NCBI GenBank assembly: GCA_026770585.1
Contig: MU646452.1
Location: forward strand, 343,737-355,310
DNA length: 11,574 nucleotides
Direction of reading: 5' to 3'
From: Baffinella frigidus
Taxonomy: Eukaryota > Cryptophyceae > Cryptomonadales > Baffinellaceae
The notes beneath the pieces are model-generated. The model had not been told where the DNA came from. It did no database searches and saw only the letters and a program-made list of their open reading frames with translations. The translations under genes and the position numbers were made by a program. Positions 6,059 through 11,402 of this stretch are shown here, one piece after another. How positions within the stretch are numbered: position 1 is the first letter of the stretch; the number at the start of each line of letters is the position of its first letter.

Positions 6059-6643
6059 CGTACTTTATTACTTCTTCTTTATTACTCTCGATACAGGTCC
6101 TAGATAGGCCCTTTAGCCTTGCGTTGAGTGATACAATGTCTATGAGCCTCAAGAACGAGTTTCCGCCGTACGTTATAAGTTGACTAACCGCTTAGCAGCC
6201 ACCGGGGTCTTCACGGATACAGTCCATCTAAACGATTTGTACTAGAATCTTATCCATTTTCATTGGATATCAACCGCATTTCCCCCGGACATCCGGGGGG
6301 AAAGGAACTCGGCCGCTGCGAAGTGGCAGGGGCTGTTGACTGGTCAGGCTTAGTCTCATCTCAGAAGACGCACCACCCTGGAGGGCTGTTGCGGCCAATC
6401 CCGAATAAACCCTTATCGCAAAAGTTGACAGGATTTGTACCACTAAAATACATATTAGACCTTTTTGTACCAGATCCATTCATCTCGGGGGACTGCTCTG
6501 AGCAGTACATTCCCCTTGAAAATCGCAAATTTGACTTAAGAATACTTCTAGGTCCGCTCCAAGGTGGTTAATTAATGCCTTTCTGCAAAACCACCTGAAA
6601 ACCAGGGGAGTTGACTTAGGCGAAATGTTCTGGCTCCGAGTGT

Positions 6644-6746
6644 AATTAATGCCTTGATGCCAACGAAAATTGCTGCACAATTGGATCCAACTAGTAATAG
6701 TACAGCACGAGTGTGGTAAATTTTGTTGGCAGGAAAGGCATGAATT
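6644..6746. mobile_element. MITE-like element, TTCCTGGCAACGAAA family, copy 2
   Basis: The ends AATTAATGCC (6644) and GGCATGAATT (to 6746) are inverted. The arms carry TGCCAACGAAAATTGCTGCA and its imperfect complement, clearly related to 4851-4977 but with different outer ends. Confidence 0.7.
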
Positions 6747-6884
6747 GATACATTCTCTGCGGTAAAGACCCTCAACGTTGGCGGTTCCAACAACTTTTGT
6801 CAACCGTCCATCAACTTTTGTCAACTCTGCCAATTTTTTGGTAGTTCCGCGGCCTCGACGCGTCGCTCGCGTGATTCCTCTCAG

Positions 6885-7252
6885 ATTGACGCGTCTCACA
6901 CACAATGATTGACGCGTCTCACACACAATGATTGACGCGTCTCACACACAATGATTGACACGTCTCACACACAATGATTGACGCGTCTCACACACAACGA
7001 TCGACGCGTCTCACACACAATGATTGACGCGTCTCACACACAATGATCGACGCGTCTCACACACAATGATTGACGCGTCTCACACACAATGATTGACGCG
7101 TCTCACACACAATGATTGACACGTCTCACACACAATGATTGACGCGTCTCACACACAACGATCGACGCGTCTCACACACAATGATTGACGCGTCTCACAC
7201 ACAACGATCGACGCGTCTCACACACAATGATTGACGCGTCTCACACACAATG
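6885..7252. repeat. 23-bp minisatellite, exactly 16 copies
   Basis: The core GACGCGTCTCACACACAATG plus ATT is repeated every 23 bases for 368 bases with only a few substitutions (CGATCG for TGATTG, GACACG for GACGCG). No AG dinucleotide occurs inside. The array is followed at once by CAG| and the exon at 7256, so it forms the end of an intron and contributes the bases before the acceptor. There are no spacers, so it is not a CRISPR array. Confidence 0.92.
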
Positions 7253-7255
7253 CAG

Positions 7256-7329
7256 GACGAGAACAAGAAGCTCTTAGACGAGGAGGACATCCTCCGAAAG
7301 GAAGAAGGCGACCGTGACAAAATCCGAAG
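7256..7329 (+). CDS. Exon of split coiled-coil gene (DENKKLLDEED...)
   Basis: It is bounded by ACACAATGCAG| and CCGAAG|GTGCCT. It reads DENKKLLDEEDILRKEEGDR then DKIR in phase 0, leaving two bases (AG) for the next exon. The composition (Asp, Glu, Lys, Arg with spaced Leu/Ile) is typical of an extended or coiled-coil helix. The incoming phase matches the exon at 5751 and the outgoing phase matches the exon at 7553, both without adjustment. Its 3' two-thirds is duplicated as the exon at 7553. It shows none of the repeat character of its surroundings. Confidence 0.6.
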
Positions 7330-7334
7330 GTGCC

Positions 7335-7392
7335 TAGCTCTGTCGCAGTCTATTTCCGCTCACCAAATGGGCAGCCCGGGCTCTTTCCCGCC
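7335..7392. repeat. Dispersed repeat, copy 2 (also 5998-6058)
   Basis: It starts at AGCTCTGTCGCAG, four bases inside the intron after the exon at 7256, and matches 5998-6058. It is followed by AAGTTGACGGATTTGTACC (7396-7414), a word that recurs in altered forms across the window. Confidence 0.7.
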
Positions 7393-7552
7393 CCAAAGTT
7401 GACGGATTTGTACCGCGAACCCAGAATGTCAACTTACGGATAGTCGGCCAACCCGAGTGACGCTGCTGTTGACTAATTGCAGCCTTCTCTGGTACTAATC
7501 CTTACCGGGTTGGTCATCGGCCTGGTACAAATCCCACGGTTTAGTCAACCAG

Positions 7553-7597
7553 GTCGGTCCTCCGAAAGGAAGAAGGGGGCCGCAACAAAACCCGCAG
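7553..7597 (+). CDS. 15-codon duplicate exon (VLRKEEGGRNKTR)
   Basis: It is bounded by GTCAACCAG| and CGCAG|GTCTGC. It starts with the one base needed to finish the split codon and ends two bases into a codon (phase 2 to 2). It reads SVLRKEEGGRNKTR, a copy of ILRKEEGDRDKIR in the preceding exon, with three silent and three amino-acid-changing differences. Being symmetric in phase it can be included or skipped without a frameshift, so it may be a cassette exon. Confidence 0.5.
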
Positions 7598-7634
7598 GTC
7601 TGCCCTCTTTAGTACACTCTTTCTCGAGTACACA

Positions 7635-7811
7635 CTTTCATAGGCTAACGGACTAAAAAGGGGGTAGTTAGGCCTACGGAATTGCCTACCGTAGGCCGTA
7701 GGGCTCCTATGACCAAAAAGTCCTAGGATTTTGGCCTACAGTAGGAGGTCCTAGGCAATCCCGTATGCCTAACTACCCCATTTTTAGTCCATTACCCTAT
7801 TAACTTGCTAG
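7635..7811. mobile_element. Fold-back element, CCTACCGTAGGC family, short copy
   Basis: Nearly identical to 5228-5390 (GGCTAACGGACTAA... to GTCCATTACCCTAT), but it lacks about 35 bases of the left terminal arm: CTTTCATAG is fused directly to GGCTAACGG. The right end is worn (TTAACTTGCTA instead of TCAACGTGCTATG). It lies in an intron between two proposed exons. Confidence 0.85.
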
Positions 7812-7878
7812 CCCTCGGTACAAAACCAGTCCGGTTCAGTCAACAGTCGCGGGACTCTCGGCACCTGACATTCATAAT

Positions 7879-8035
7879 CCCCAAACCCCAAACCCTCATT
7901 CCTCATCCTTAAACCCCTGAACCCTAAACCCTCAACCTTAAACCCTAAACCCTAAACCCTGAACTCTGAACCCTAAACCCTAAACCCTAAACTCTCACCC
8001 CTAAACCCTAAACCCTAAACCCCACCCCTAAAAGA
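7879..8035. repeat. CCCTAAA/CCCTGAA telomere-like array
   Basis: Degenerate C-strand units, mostly CCCTAAA with CCCTGAA, CCCCAAA and CCCTCAA, within the proposed intron before the exon at 8216. Confidence 0.9.
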
Positions 8036-8043
8036 AACGCTGG

Positions 8044-8082
8044 CGGGCTCTGGAGGACGCAGCAAAAGACAAAGCGCTCGAG
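8044..8082 (+). CDS. Second copy of the RALEDAAKDKALD exon core
   Basis: Thirteen codons read RALEDAAKDKALE, matching 8217-8255 (RALEDAAKDKALD). The two copies differ at six bases and all six are third codon positions; five are silent and one is Glu/Asp. That pattern indicates that both copies evolved under coding constraint. At the position of the second copy's acceptor (CACAG|G) this copy has CGCTG|G, so its splicing is unclear; AAAAG|AAACGC upstream would enter in another phase. It may be a recently disabled or alternative exon. Confidence 0.45.
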
Positions 8083-8120
8083 ACTCTTATCGCACTTTGT
8101 TACTGATTTTGGGGGTTTGG

Positions 8121-8175
8121 CGACCCCCTTATAAGGACGTCGCGAGCCCCTTGCGACCCCCTGGTAAGGGGGTCG
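8121..8175. other. GCGACCCCCT hairpin cluster
   Basis: Three copies of a GCGACCCCCTT-like word (8120, 8141, 8153) and AAGGGGGTCG at 8166-8175. CGACCCCCT-GGT-AAGGGGGTCG forms a tight 9-bp hairpin, and the first copy can pair with the same arm. It lies between the two copies of the RALEDAAKDK exon. Confidence 0.65.
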
Positions 8176-8215
8176 TGACACCTTGCCTAAAACCTCGCCC
8201 CTGAATGAAACACAG

Positions 8216-8276
8216 GCGAGCGCTGGAGGACGCAGCCAAAGATAAGGCGCTCGACAACTCTCATTCACGCGTTAAG
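8216..8276 (+). CDS. Exon of split coiled-coil gene (RALEDAAKDKALDNS...)
   Basis: It is bounded by GAAACACAG| and GTTAAG|GTGAAA. One base completes the split codon, then 20 codons read RALEDAAKDKALDNSHSRVK, ending in phase 0. The sequence is Ala/Lys/Asp/Leu-rich and strongly helical. It fits the phase 2 end of the previous exon and the phase 0 start of the next. The duplicate at 8044 shows third-position-only change, the best evidence in the window that this reading is real. After the donor the frame remains open for a while, so the exact 3' border is less certain than the 5' border. Confidence 0.6.
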
Positions 8277-8441
8277 GTGAAACATCGAACCCAAAAGTCA
8301 ACTCGCCCGAGAGTCAACACCCTCGACTTAAGTAAAGCGGGTTTTTCAACTGTTGGTTACGAAAAGAATGAAACATTGCGAGACATTAACGGATTAGTAC
8401 CAGCATACTCAATTTTTTGGCGTTGGTTTATTCGTTTCCGT

Positions 8442-8499
8442 AGGGTTTTGGGGTTAGGGGTTAGGGGTTAGGGGGCAGGGGTTAGGGGTAAGGGGTTAG
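8442..8499. repeat. GGGGTTA telomere-like array (G-rich strand)
   Basis: About eight units of GGGGTTA and close variants. It ends just before a strong pyrimidine tract (GCTCTCTCCCCCTCACGCTC) that leads into the exon at 8535. Confidence 0.9.
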
Positions 8500-8534
8500 C
8501 GCTCTCTCCCCCTCACGCTCTTTGCCTCTATCAG

Positions 8535-8564
8535 ATCGAGAAAAGTCAGGACACGCTCTTGATT
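8535..8564 (+). CDS. Short exon (IEKSQDTLLI), phase 0 to 0
   Basis: It is preceded by the best pyrimidine-rich acceptor in the window, ending TTTGCCTCTATCAG|. It reads IEKSQDTLLI up to ATT|GTTGTG, or one codon more to GTT|GTGGGG; both keep phase 0. The first eight codons are a copy of IEESQDKL in the exon at 8742, three of five differences being third-position. It can be included or skipped without changing frame. Confidence 0.45.
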
Positions 8565-8577
8565 GTTGTGGGGAGAC

Positions 8578-8735
8578 TAAACCCCAAACCCTAAACCCCA
8601 AACCCTAAACCCTAAACCCCAATCCCCAAACCCTAAACCCTAAACCCCAAACCCCAAACCCTAAACCCTAACCCCCAAACCCCAAACCCCAAACCCCAAA
8701 CCCCAAACCCTAAACCATAAACCCTACACCCTATC
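8578..8735. repeat. CCCTAAA/CCCCAAA telomere-like array
   Basis: A C-strand array that fills the whole intron between the exons at 8535 and 8742. It has no AG dinucleotide from 8578 to the acceptor at 8741. Confidence 0.92.
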
Positions 8736-8741
8736 TACCAG

Positions 8742-8809
8742 GCATCGATCGAAGAAAGTCAAGACAAGCTGGAAACGTTAGACTACGAAGTGGCTCGAGA
8801 ACATCTCCG
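8742..8809 (+). CDS. Exon of split coiled-coil gene (ASIEESQDKLETLDYEV...)
   Basis: It is bounded by CTATCTACCAG| and CTCCG|GTACAA. Twenty-two codons read ASIEESQDKLETLDYEVARE then HL, plus two bases, giving phase 0 in and phase 2 out. Spaced Leu/Ile/Val with Glu, Lys, Asp and Arg again suggest a coiled coil. Fragments of it lie at 8535-8560 (5' part) and 8909-8930 (3' part, GGGAACACCTCCAGTAC). It is flanked on both sides by telomere-like arrays, against which its codon-like composition stands out. Confidence 0.6.
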
Positions 8810-8819
8810 GTACAACTCC

Positions 8820-9088
8820 TGCACCCTAAACCTCAAACCCTAACCCCTAACCCTTAACCCCTAAACCCTAACCCTAAGCCCTAAACCCTAAACCTTACTC
8901 CCTCAACCCGGGAACACCTCCAGTACTCCCTAAAACCCGAAACCCTAAACCCTAAACCCTGACCCCTAACCCCTAAACCCCAACCCCCAAACCCTAAACC
9001 CTAAACCCTAAACCCTAAACCCTAAACCCCAAACCCCTTCCCCCTAATCCCTAACCCTTAACCCCTACCCGATGAATCTTAAACCCTA
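8820..9088. repeat. CCCTAAA telomere-like array with exon fragment
   Basis: C-strand units, mostly CCCTAAA, with CCCCTAA and CCCTGAC variants. At 8909-8930 it is interrupted by a worn copy of the 3' end of the exon at 8742 (CGGGAACACCTCCAGTACTC), again followed by telomere-like units. Confidence 0.9.
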
Positions 9089-9093
9089 GCCCC

Positions 9094-9353
9094 TAAACCC
9101 TAAACCCCAACCCCCAAACCCTAAACCCTAAACCCTAAACCCTAAACCCTAAACCCCAAACCCTAACCTCAAACCCCTAAACCTTAAACCCTGACCCCTA
9201 AACCCCCAACCCCCAAACCCCAAACCCCAAACCCCAAACCCCAAACCCCAAACCCCAAACCCCAAACCCCAAACCCCAAACCCCAAACCCCAAACCCCAA
9301 ACCCCAAACCCCAAACCCCAAACTCCAAACCCCAAACCCCACACCCCAAACCC
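9094..9353. repeat. CCCTAAA then pure CCCCAAA array
   Basis: The array changes from CCCTAAA (9094-9185) to about twenty near-perfect copies of CCCCAAA (about 9210-9353), a locally homogenised variant. Read on the reverse strand it gives an open frame of repeated GVWGLGF in all three frames, which is a repeat artefact. It is AG-free from about 9090 to the acceptor at 9360. Confidence 0.95.
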
Positions 9354-9360
9354 TGACCAG

Positions 9361-9430
9361 GTACGCAAACGCAGCGCTGGGGCTGTTGCGGCACCTCGGA
9401 GGCACACCCTCGGAAGAAGATGTTTCCGAG
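9361..9430 (+). CDS. Exon of split gene (YANAALGLLRHLGGTPSEED...)
   Basis: It is bounded by CCCTGACCAG| and TCCGAG|GTCTCT. One base completes the arginine codon begun in the previous exon, then 23 codons read YANAALGLLRHLGGTPSEED then VSE, ending in phase 0. A hydrophobic helix (AALGLLRHL) is followed by an acidic, Ser-rich segment. GTC|GTAACT at 9439/9440 is an alternative donor, also phase 0, that adds three codons. The PSEEDVS part recurs in frame in the exon at 9555. Confidence 0.6.
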
Positions 9431-9450
9431 GTCTCTGTCGTAACTCACCG

Positions 9451-9485
9451 CAGACAACATGAATCTATGTGCCTGGTTCAAATCT
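9451..9485. repeat. Direct repeat, copy 1 (also 9765-9799)
   Basis: CAGACAACATGAATCTATGT then GCCTGGTTCAAA recurs at 9765-9799 with three differences inside the match. In one frame both copies read ADN-M/V-NLC-A/S-WFK. It is part of the same local duplication that copied the PSEEDVS exon. Confidence 0.8.
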
Positions 9486-9554
9486 TTGTGAATGAAAAGG
9501 AATCCCGGGCTGAGGAGGAGGAGGAAGGGGGGGGGGGGGGGTTCCTGTTTCCAG

Positions 9555-9656
9555 GTGCTCGAGAGTAATAACGAAAGAAAAAGAAAAAGGCACCGCGCAG
9601 GCGTACCCTCGGAAGAAGATGTTTCCGCTGCCGAGCCAAGAGGGAACACCTTTAAC
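9555..9656 (+). CDS. Exon with basic patch and duplicated PSEEDVS motif
   Basis: It is bounded by GTTCCTGTTTCCAG| and TTTAAC|GTTAAA, phase 0 at both ends. The 34 codons read VLESNNERKRKRHRAGVP then SEEDVSAAEPRGNTFN. KRKRHR is a possible nuclear localisation signal. GVPSEEDVS is the same frame as GTPSEEDVS in the preceding exon, so the duplication kept the reading frame. An alternative donor at 9685/9686 (GGCAT|GTCCAG) would add ten codons and end in phase 2, which would suit the candidate exon at 9985. Confidence 0.5.
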
Positions 9657-9682
9657 GTTAAAAAGTCCTTTAACCTGAAAGG

Positions 9683-9703
9683 CATGTCCAGATTCTGGAC
9701 ATG
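9683..9703. other. Perfect 21-bp palindrome
   Basis: CATGTCCAGA, a single T, then TCTGGACATG. It lies just after the exon at 9555. It could be a hairpin or a dimeric protein-binding site; nothing further can be said. Confidence 0.85.
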
Positions 9704-9764
9704 ACTGTCTTATATGTGCCGAGTTGGCTCGACAGCGGTGCGCCCATCCACACAGTGGGCTTCG

Positions 9765-9799
9765 CAGACAATGTGAATCTATGTTCCTGGTTCAAAGAT
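9765..9799. repeat. Direct repeat, copy 2 (also 9451-9485)
   Basis: This copy of 9451-9485 runs on to CCCAGTG|GTAAGG at 9808/9809, the most consensus-like donor in the window. No frame links it cleanly to the neighbouring exons, so I leave it as a repeat. The open frame through it extends to 9952. Confidence 0.75.
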
Positions 9800-9984
9800 T
9801 TCCCAGTGGTAAGGATCACAATTTCGCCATCCCCCCTCCCAAATGACAGAAACAATATTGCCAATAATCTTACAGACCAAGCTGTAAACCCTGGTACAAA
9901 TCCGCCAGCCCCACACCAGCGGTTTCCCACACGAGGCTACCCTTGTGAATAGATCCCCAAGTCAATTATTGGATTATTGACCAG

Positions 9985-10084
9985 GAAACACGCCAAAAGT
10001 CAGCAATTGGTCACGTGTCACGAGCGGTTTCTCCGCAAGCAGCTGCCCCAAACGAGCAGTTTTGCAAGTGACGGGGAACGTGAC
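9985..10084 (+). CDS. Candidate exon (KHAKSQQLVTCHERFLRKQL...)
   Basis: It is bounded by TTATTGACCAG| and CGTGAC|GTAGGG. In phase 2 to 0 it reads KHAKSQQLVTCHERFLRKQL then PQTSSFASDGERD, and its end matches the phase-0 start of the exon at 10600. It needs a preceding phase-2 donor; the alternative donor at 9685 would do. In phase 0 the same stretch reads ETRQKSAIGHVSRAVSPQ then AAAPNEQFCK, equally open. With two acceptable frames and no duplicate copy the support is weaker than for the other exons. Confidence 0.3.
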
Positions 10085-10100
10085 GTAGGGTGTAGGGGTT

Positions 10101-10273
10101 TTATCTCAGAAAAGGGATTTTCAAATTCGTTTTCTTTTAAATTCGTTTTCTTAAGTCAATTCCTGTACAAATTCGTCAACTTATTCTTTTCTCTGTGCAT
10201 AAGTTGACAAATTTGAAGGGGGGTTGACTTAAGAAAACGAATTTCAAAATCCCTTTTCACAGAAATGAGATAA
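10101..10273. mobile_element. Fold-back element, TTATCTCAG family, copy 2
   Basis: The ends TTATCTCAGAAAAGGGATTT and AAATCCCTTTTCACAG...GATAA are inverted. The inner arms share AAGAAAACGAAT, TTAAGTCAATTCC and GTACAAATTCGTCAACTTAT with 2123-2272. The outer segment has diverged, and a duplicated TTCGTTTTCTT lengthens the left arm. Confidence 0.85.
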
Positions 10274-10296
10274 GTTTGGGGTTGAAAGGTTCACGG

Positions 10297-10328
10297 GAGC
10301 GCCACGTACAAGCTTGTGCGTGGCGCTC
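10297..10328. other. 32-bp near-perfect palindrome
   Basis: GAGCGCCACG, then TACAAGCTTGTG, then CGTGGCGCTC: a 10-bp outer stem and an ACAAGCTTGT inner palindrome with one T/G mismatch pair between them. It lies between the fold-back element and the next telomere-like array. Confidence 0.8.
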
Positions 10329-10335
10329 AGGTTCT

Positions 10336-10395
10336 GAATCCTCGACCCTCATCCCTCAATCGTCAACCCTAGATCCTTACCCTAACCCCTAGCCC

Positions 10396-10427
<32 letters not shown>

Positions 10428-10594
10428 ACCCCAAACCCTAAACCCTAAACCCTAAACCTAAAACCCTGCACCCTAAACCCTAAACCCTAAAAGGGTACAC
10501 CCTAAACCCTAAACCCCAAACCCCAAACCCCAAACCCCAAACCCCAAACCCTAAACCCTGAACCCTACCCTAAACCCCGAACCCTAAACCCTCA
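10336..10594. repeat. CCCTCAA, CCCTAAA and CCCCAAA telomere-like array
   Basis: Successive blocks of CCCTCAA (10395-10430), CCCTAAA (10435-10510) and CCCCAAA (10510-10550), ending in CCCTAAACCCTCAATCAG|. From 10494 to the acceptor at 10599 there is no AG. Confidence 0.92.
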
Positions 10595-10599
10595 ATCAG

Positions 10600-10677
10600 G
10601 TTCAAAAGCTGCGGACGACGGTCGACAGCCTGGTCGAGAACACCCCGTCGGGGCCCAGCAAGACCATGTGGGCTCAG
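10600..10677 (+). CDS. Exon of split gene (VQKLRTTVDSLVENT...)
   Basis: It is bounded by CCCTCAATCAG| and GGGCTCAG|GTTATT, phase 0 at both ends. The 26 codons read VQKLRTTVDSLVENTPSGP then SKTMWAQ. The first half is a helix with heptad-like spacing and the second half is a Pro/Ser/Gly turn. The last 40 or so bases plus the following intron start have been copied at least four times downstream. Most differences among the copies in this frame are silent third-position changes (CCC/CCT, GCT/GCA, AAC/AAT); one changes GGG to TGG. Confidence 0.55.
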
Positions 10678-10684
10678 GTTATTG

Positions 10685-10780
10685 TCCCCACCCCCTCTCC
10701 TCCTCTTCCTCTTCCTCTTCCTCCTCCTCCTCCTGCTCCTCCTCCTCCTCCTCCTCTTCCTCCTTTTTCGTCTTCTTTCA
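10685..10780. repeat. Polypyrimidine CTC/CTT tract
   Basis: About 95 bases with hardly any purine on the + strand, directly after the donor at 10678. Similar tracts follow at 10945-11033, 11120-11160, 11185-11227 and 11500-11545, one per tandem unit. The Leu/Phe-rich ORF over it is a composition artefact. Confidence 0.92.
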
Positions 10781-11281
10781 TTGCGAATCTCGAGCCTAGA
10801 ATTGAGTGATCTACAAGTCCCGCCGGGAACACCCCGTCGTGGCCCAGCAAGACCATGTGGGCTCAGGTTATCCCCCCTTCTGAGTTCGAGCCCTCTCTGG
10901 ACGCCTTAAGTTTATGAACCGACGTCATACGTTCAATACGAGTCTCTTCTCTTCCTCCTCCTTATCCTCCTCCTCTTTCGCCTCCTCCTCCCTCACCGTC
11001 TTCTTCTTCTTCTTCTTCTTCTTCTTCCGTTATTACTCTCAAGCCTAGAATCGAGTGATCCAGAAATCCCGTCGGGAACACCCCGTCGGGGCCTAGCAAG
11101 ACCATGTGGGCACAGGTTCTTGTTCTCCCATCATCCTCCTCCTCCTTTTTCGTCTTCATTCGTCACTACTCTCGAGCATGTGGAAACACCCCCTCCCCCT
11201 CCTCCCCCCCCTCCTCCTCCTCTTTCTGTGGGCACAGGTTATCCCCCCTTCGGTTCGATTGCGAACCTAGGCATACATGTA

Positions 11282-11300
11282 GGCCTACTGTAGGGTCCTA
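11282..11300. repeat. Relic of the CCTACCGTAGGC fold-back family
   Basis: GGCCTACTGTAGGGTCCTA resembles GGCCTACAGTAGGAGGTCCTA in the cores of 5189-5404 and 7635-7811, and no terminal arms remain. Nearby are two related hairpins, GGTTCG-ATTG-CGAACC (11252-11267) and GGTTCGA-TG-TCGAACC (11352-11367). Confidence 0.45.
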
Positions 11301-11339
11301 TGGGGGCTCTTTCTTATGAGCGAGGTACCCCTGTAGCAG

Positions 11340-11402
11340 TTGGAGCCGTTTGGTTCGATGTCGAACCGCTCCAGGCGGAAAATGGCTCGAGCCACATCCT
11401 CG
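11340..11402 (+). CDS. Candidate downstream exon, frame uncertain
   Basis: It is bounded by CCCCTGTAGCAG| and TCCTCG|GTTTGG. Phase 0 to 0 gives LEPFGSMSNRSRRKMARATS then S, compatible with the end of the exon at 10600. A phase-1 reading starting at 11337 is more protein-like, FDVEPLQAENGSSHILGL then VHSGGLVVL, and stops at TAA 11435-11437, which would make it a terminal exon. It would need an unseen phase-1 donor upstream. Either way a coding island here is plausible, and the choice cannot be made from this window. Confidence 0.25.

Noticed and set aside
6263-6571. 102-residue + strand ORF
   Set aside because: It spans hairpins and the dispersed GTTGAC-GGATTTGTACC word and lacks splice-like borders or domain patterns. 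It is treated as chance.
6885-7252. CRISPR-like array
   Set aside because: The 23-bp units are head to tail with no spacers, and there are no cas genes. It is a minisatellite in a eukaryotic intron-like setting.
9149-9685. 178-residue reverse-strand ORF with repeated GVWGLGF
   Set aside because: It is a translation of the CCCCAAA telomere-like array; a 7-base unit is open in all three frames and gives the same heptapeptide repeat.
10682-10909. Leu-rich + strand ORF resembling a membrane segment
   Set aside because: It comes from a CTC/CTT polypyrimidine tract. The poly-Leu stretch reflects base composition.
11252-11267. tRNA T-arm-like GGTTCGATTG
   Set aside because: A short GGTTCG/CGAACC hairpin is present, but no acceptor stem, D arm or anticodon arm can be built around it.
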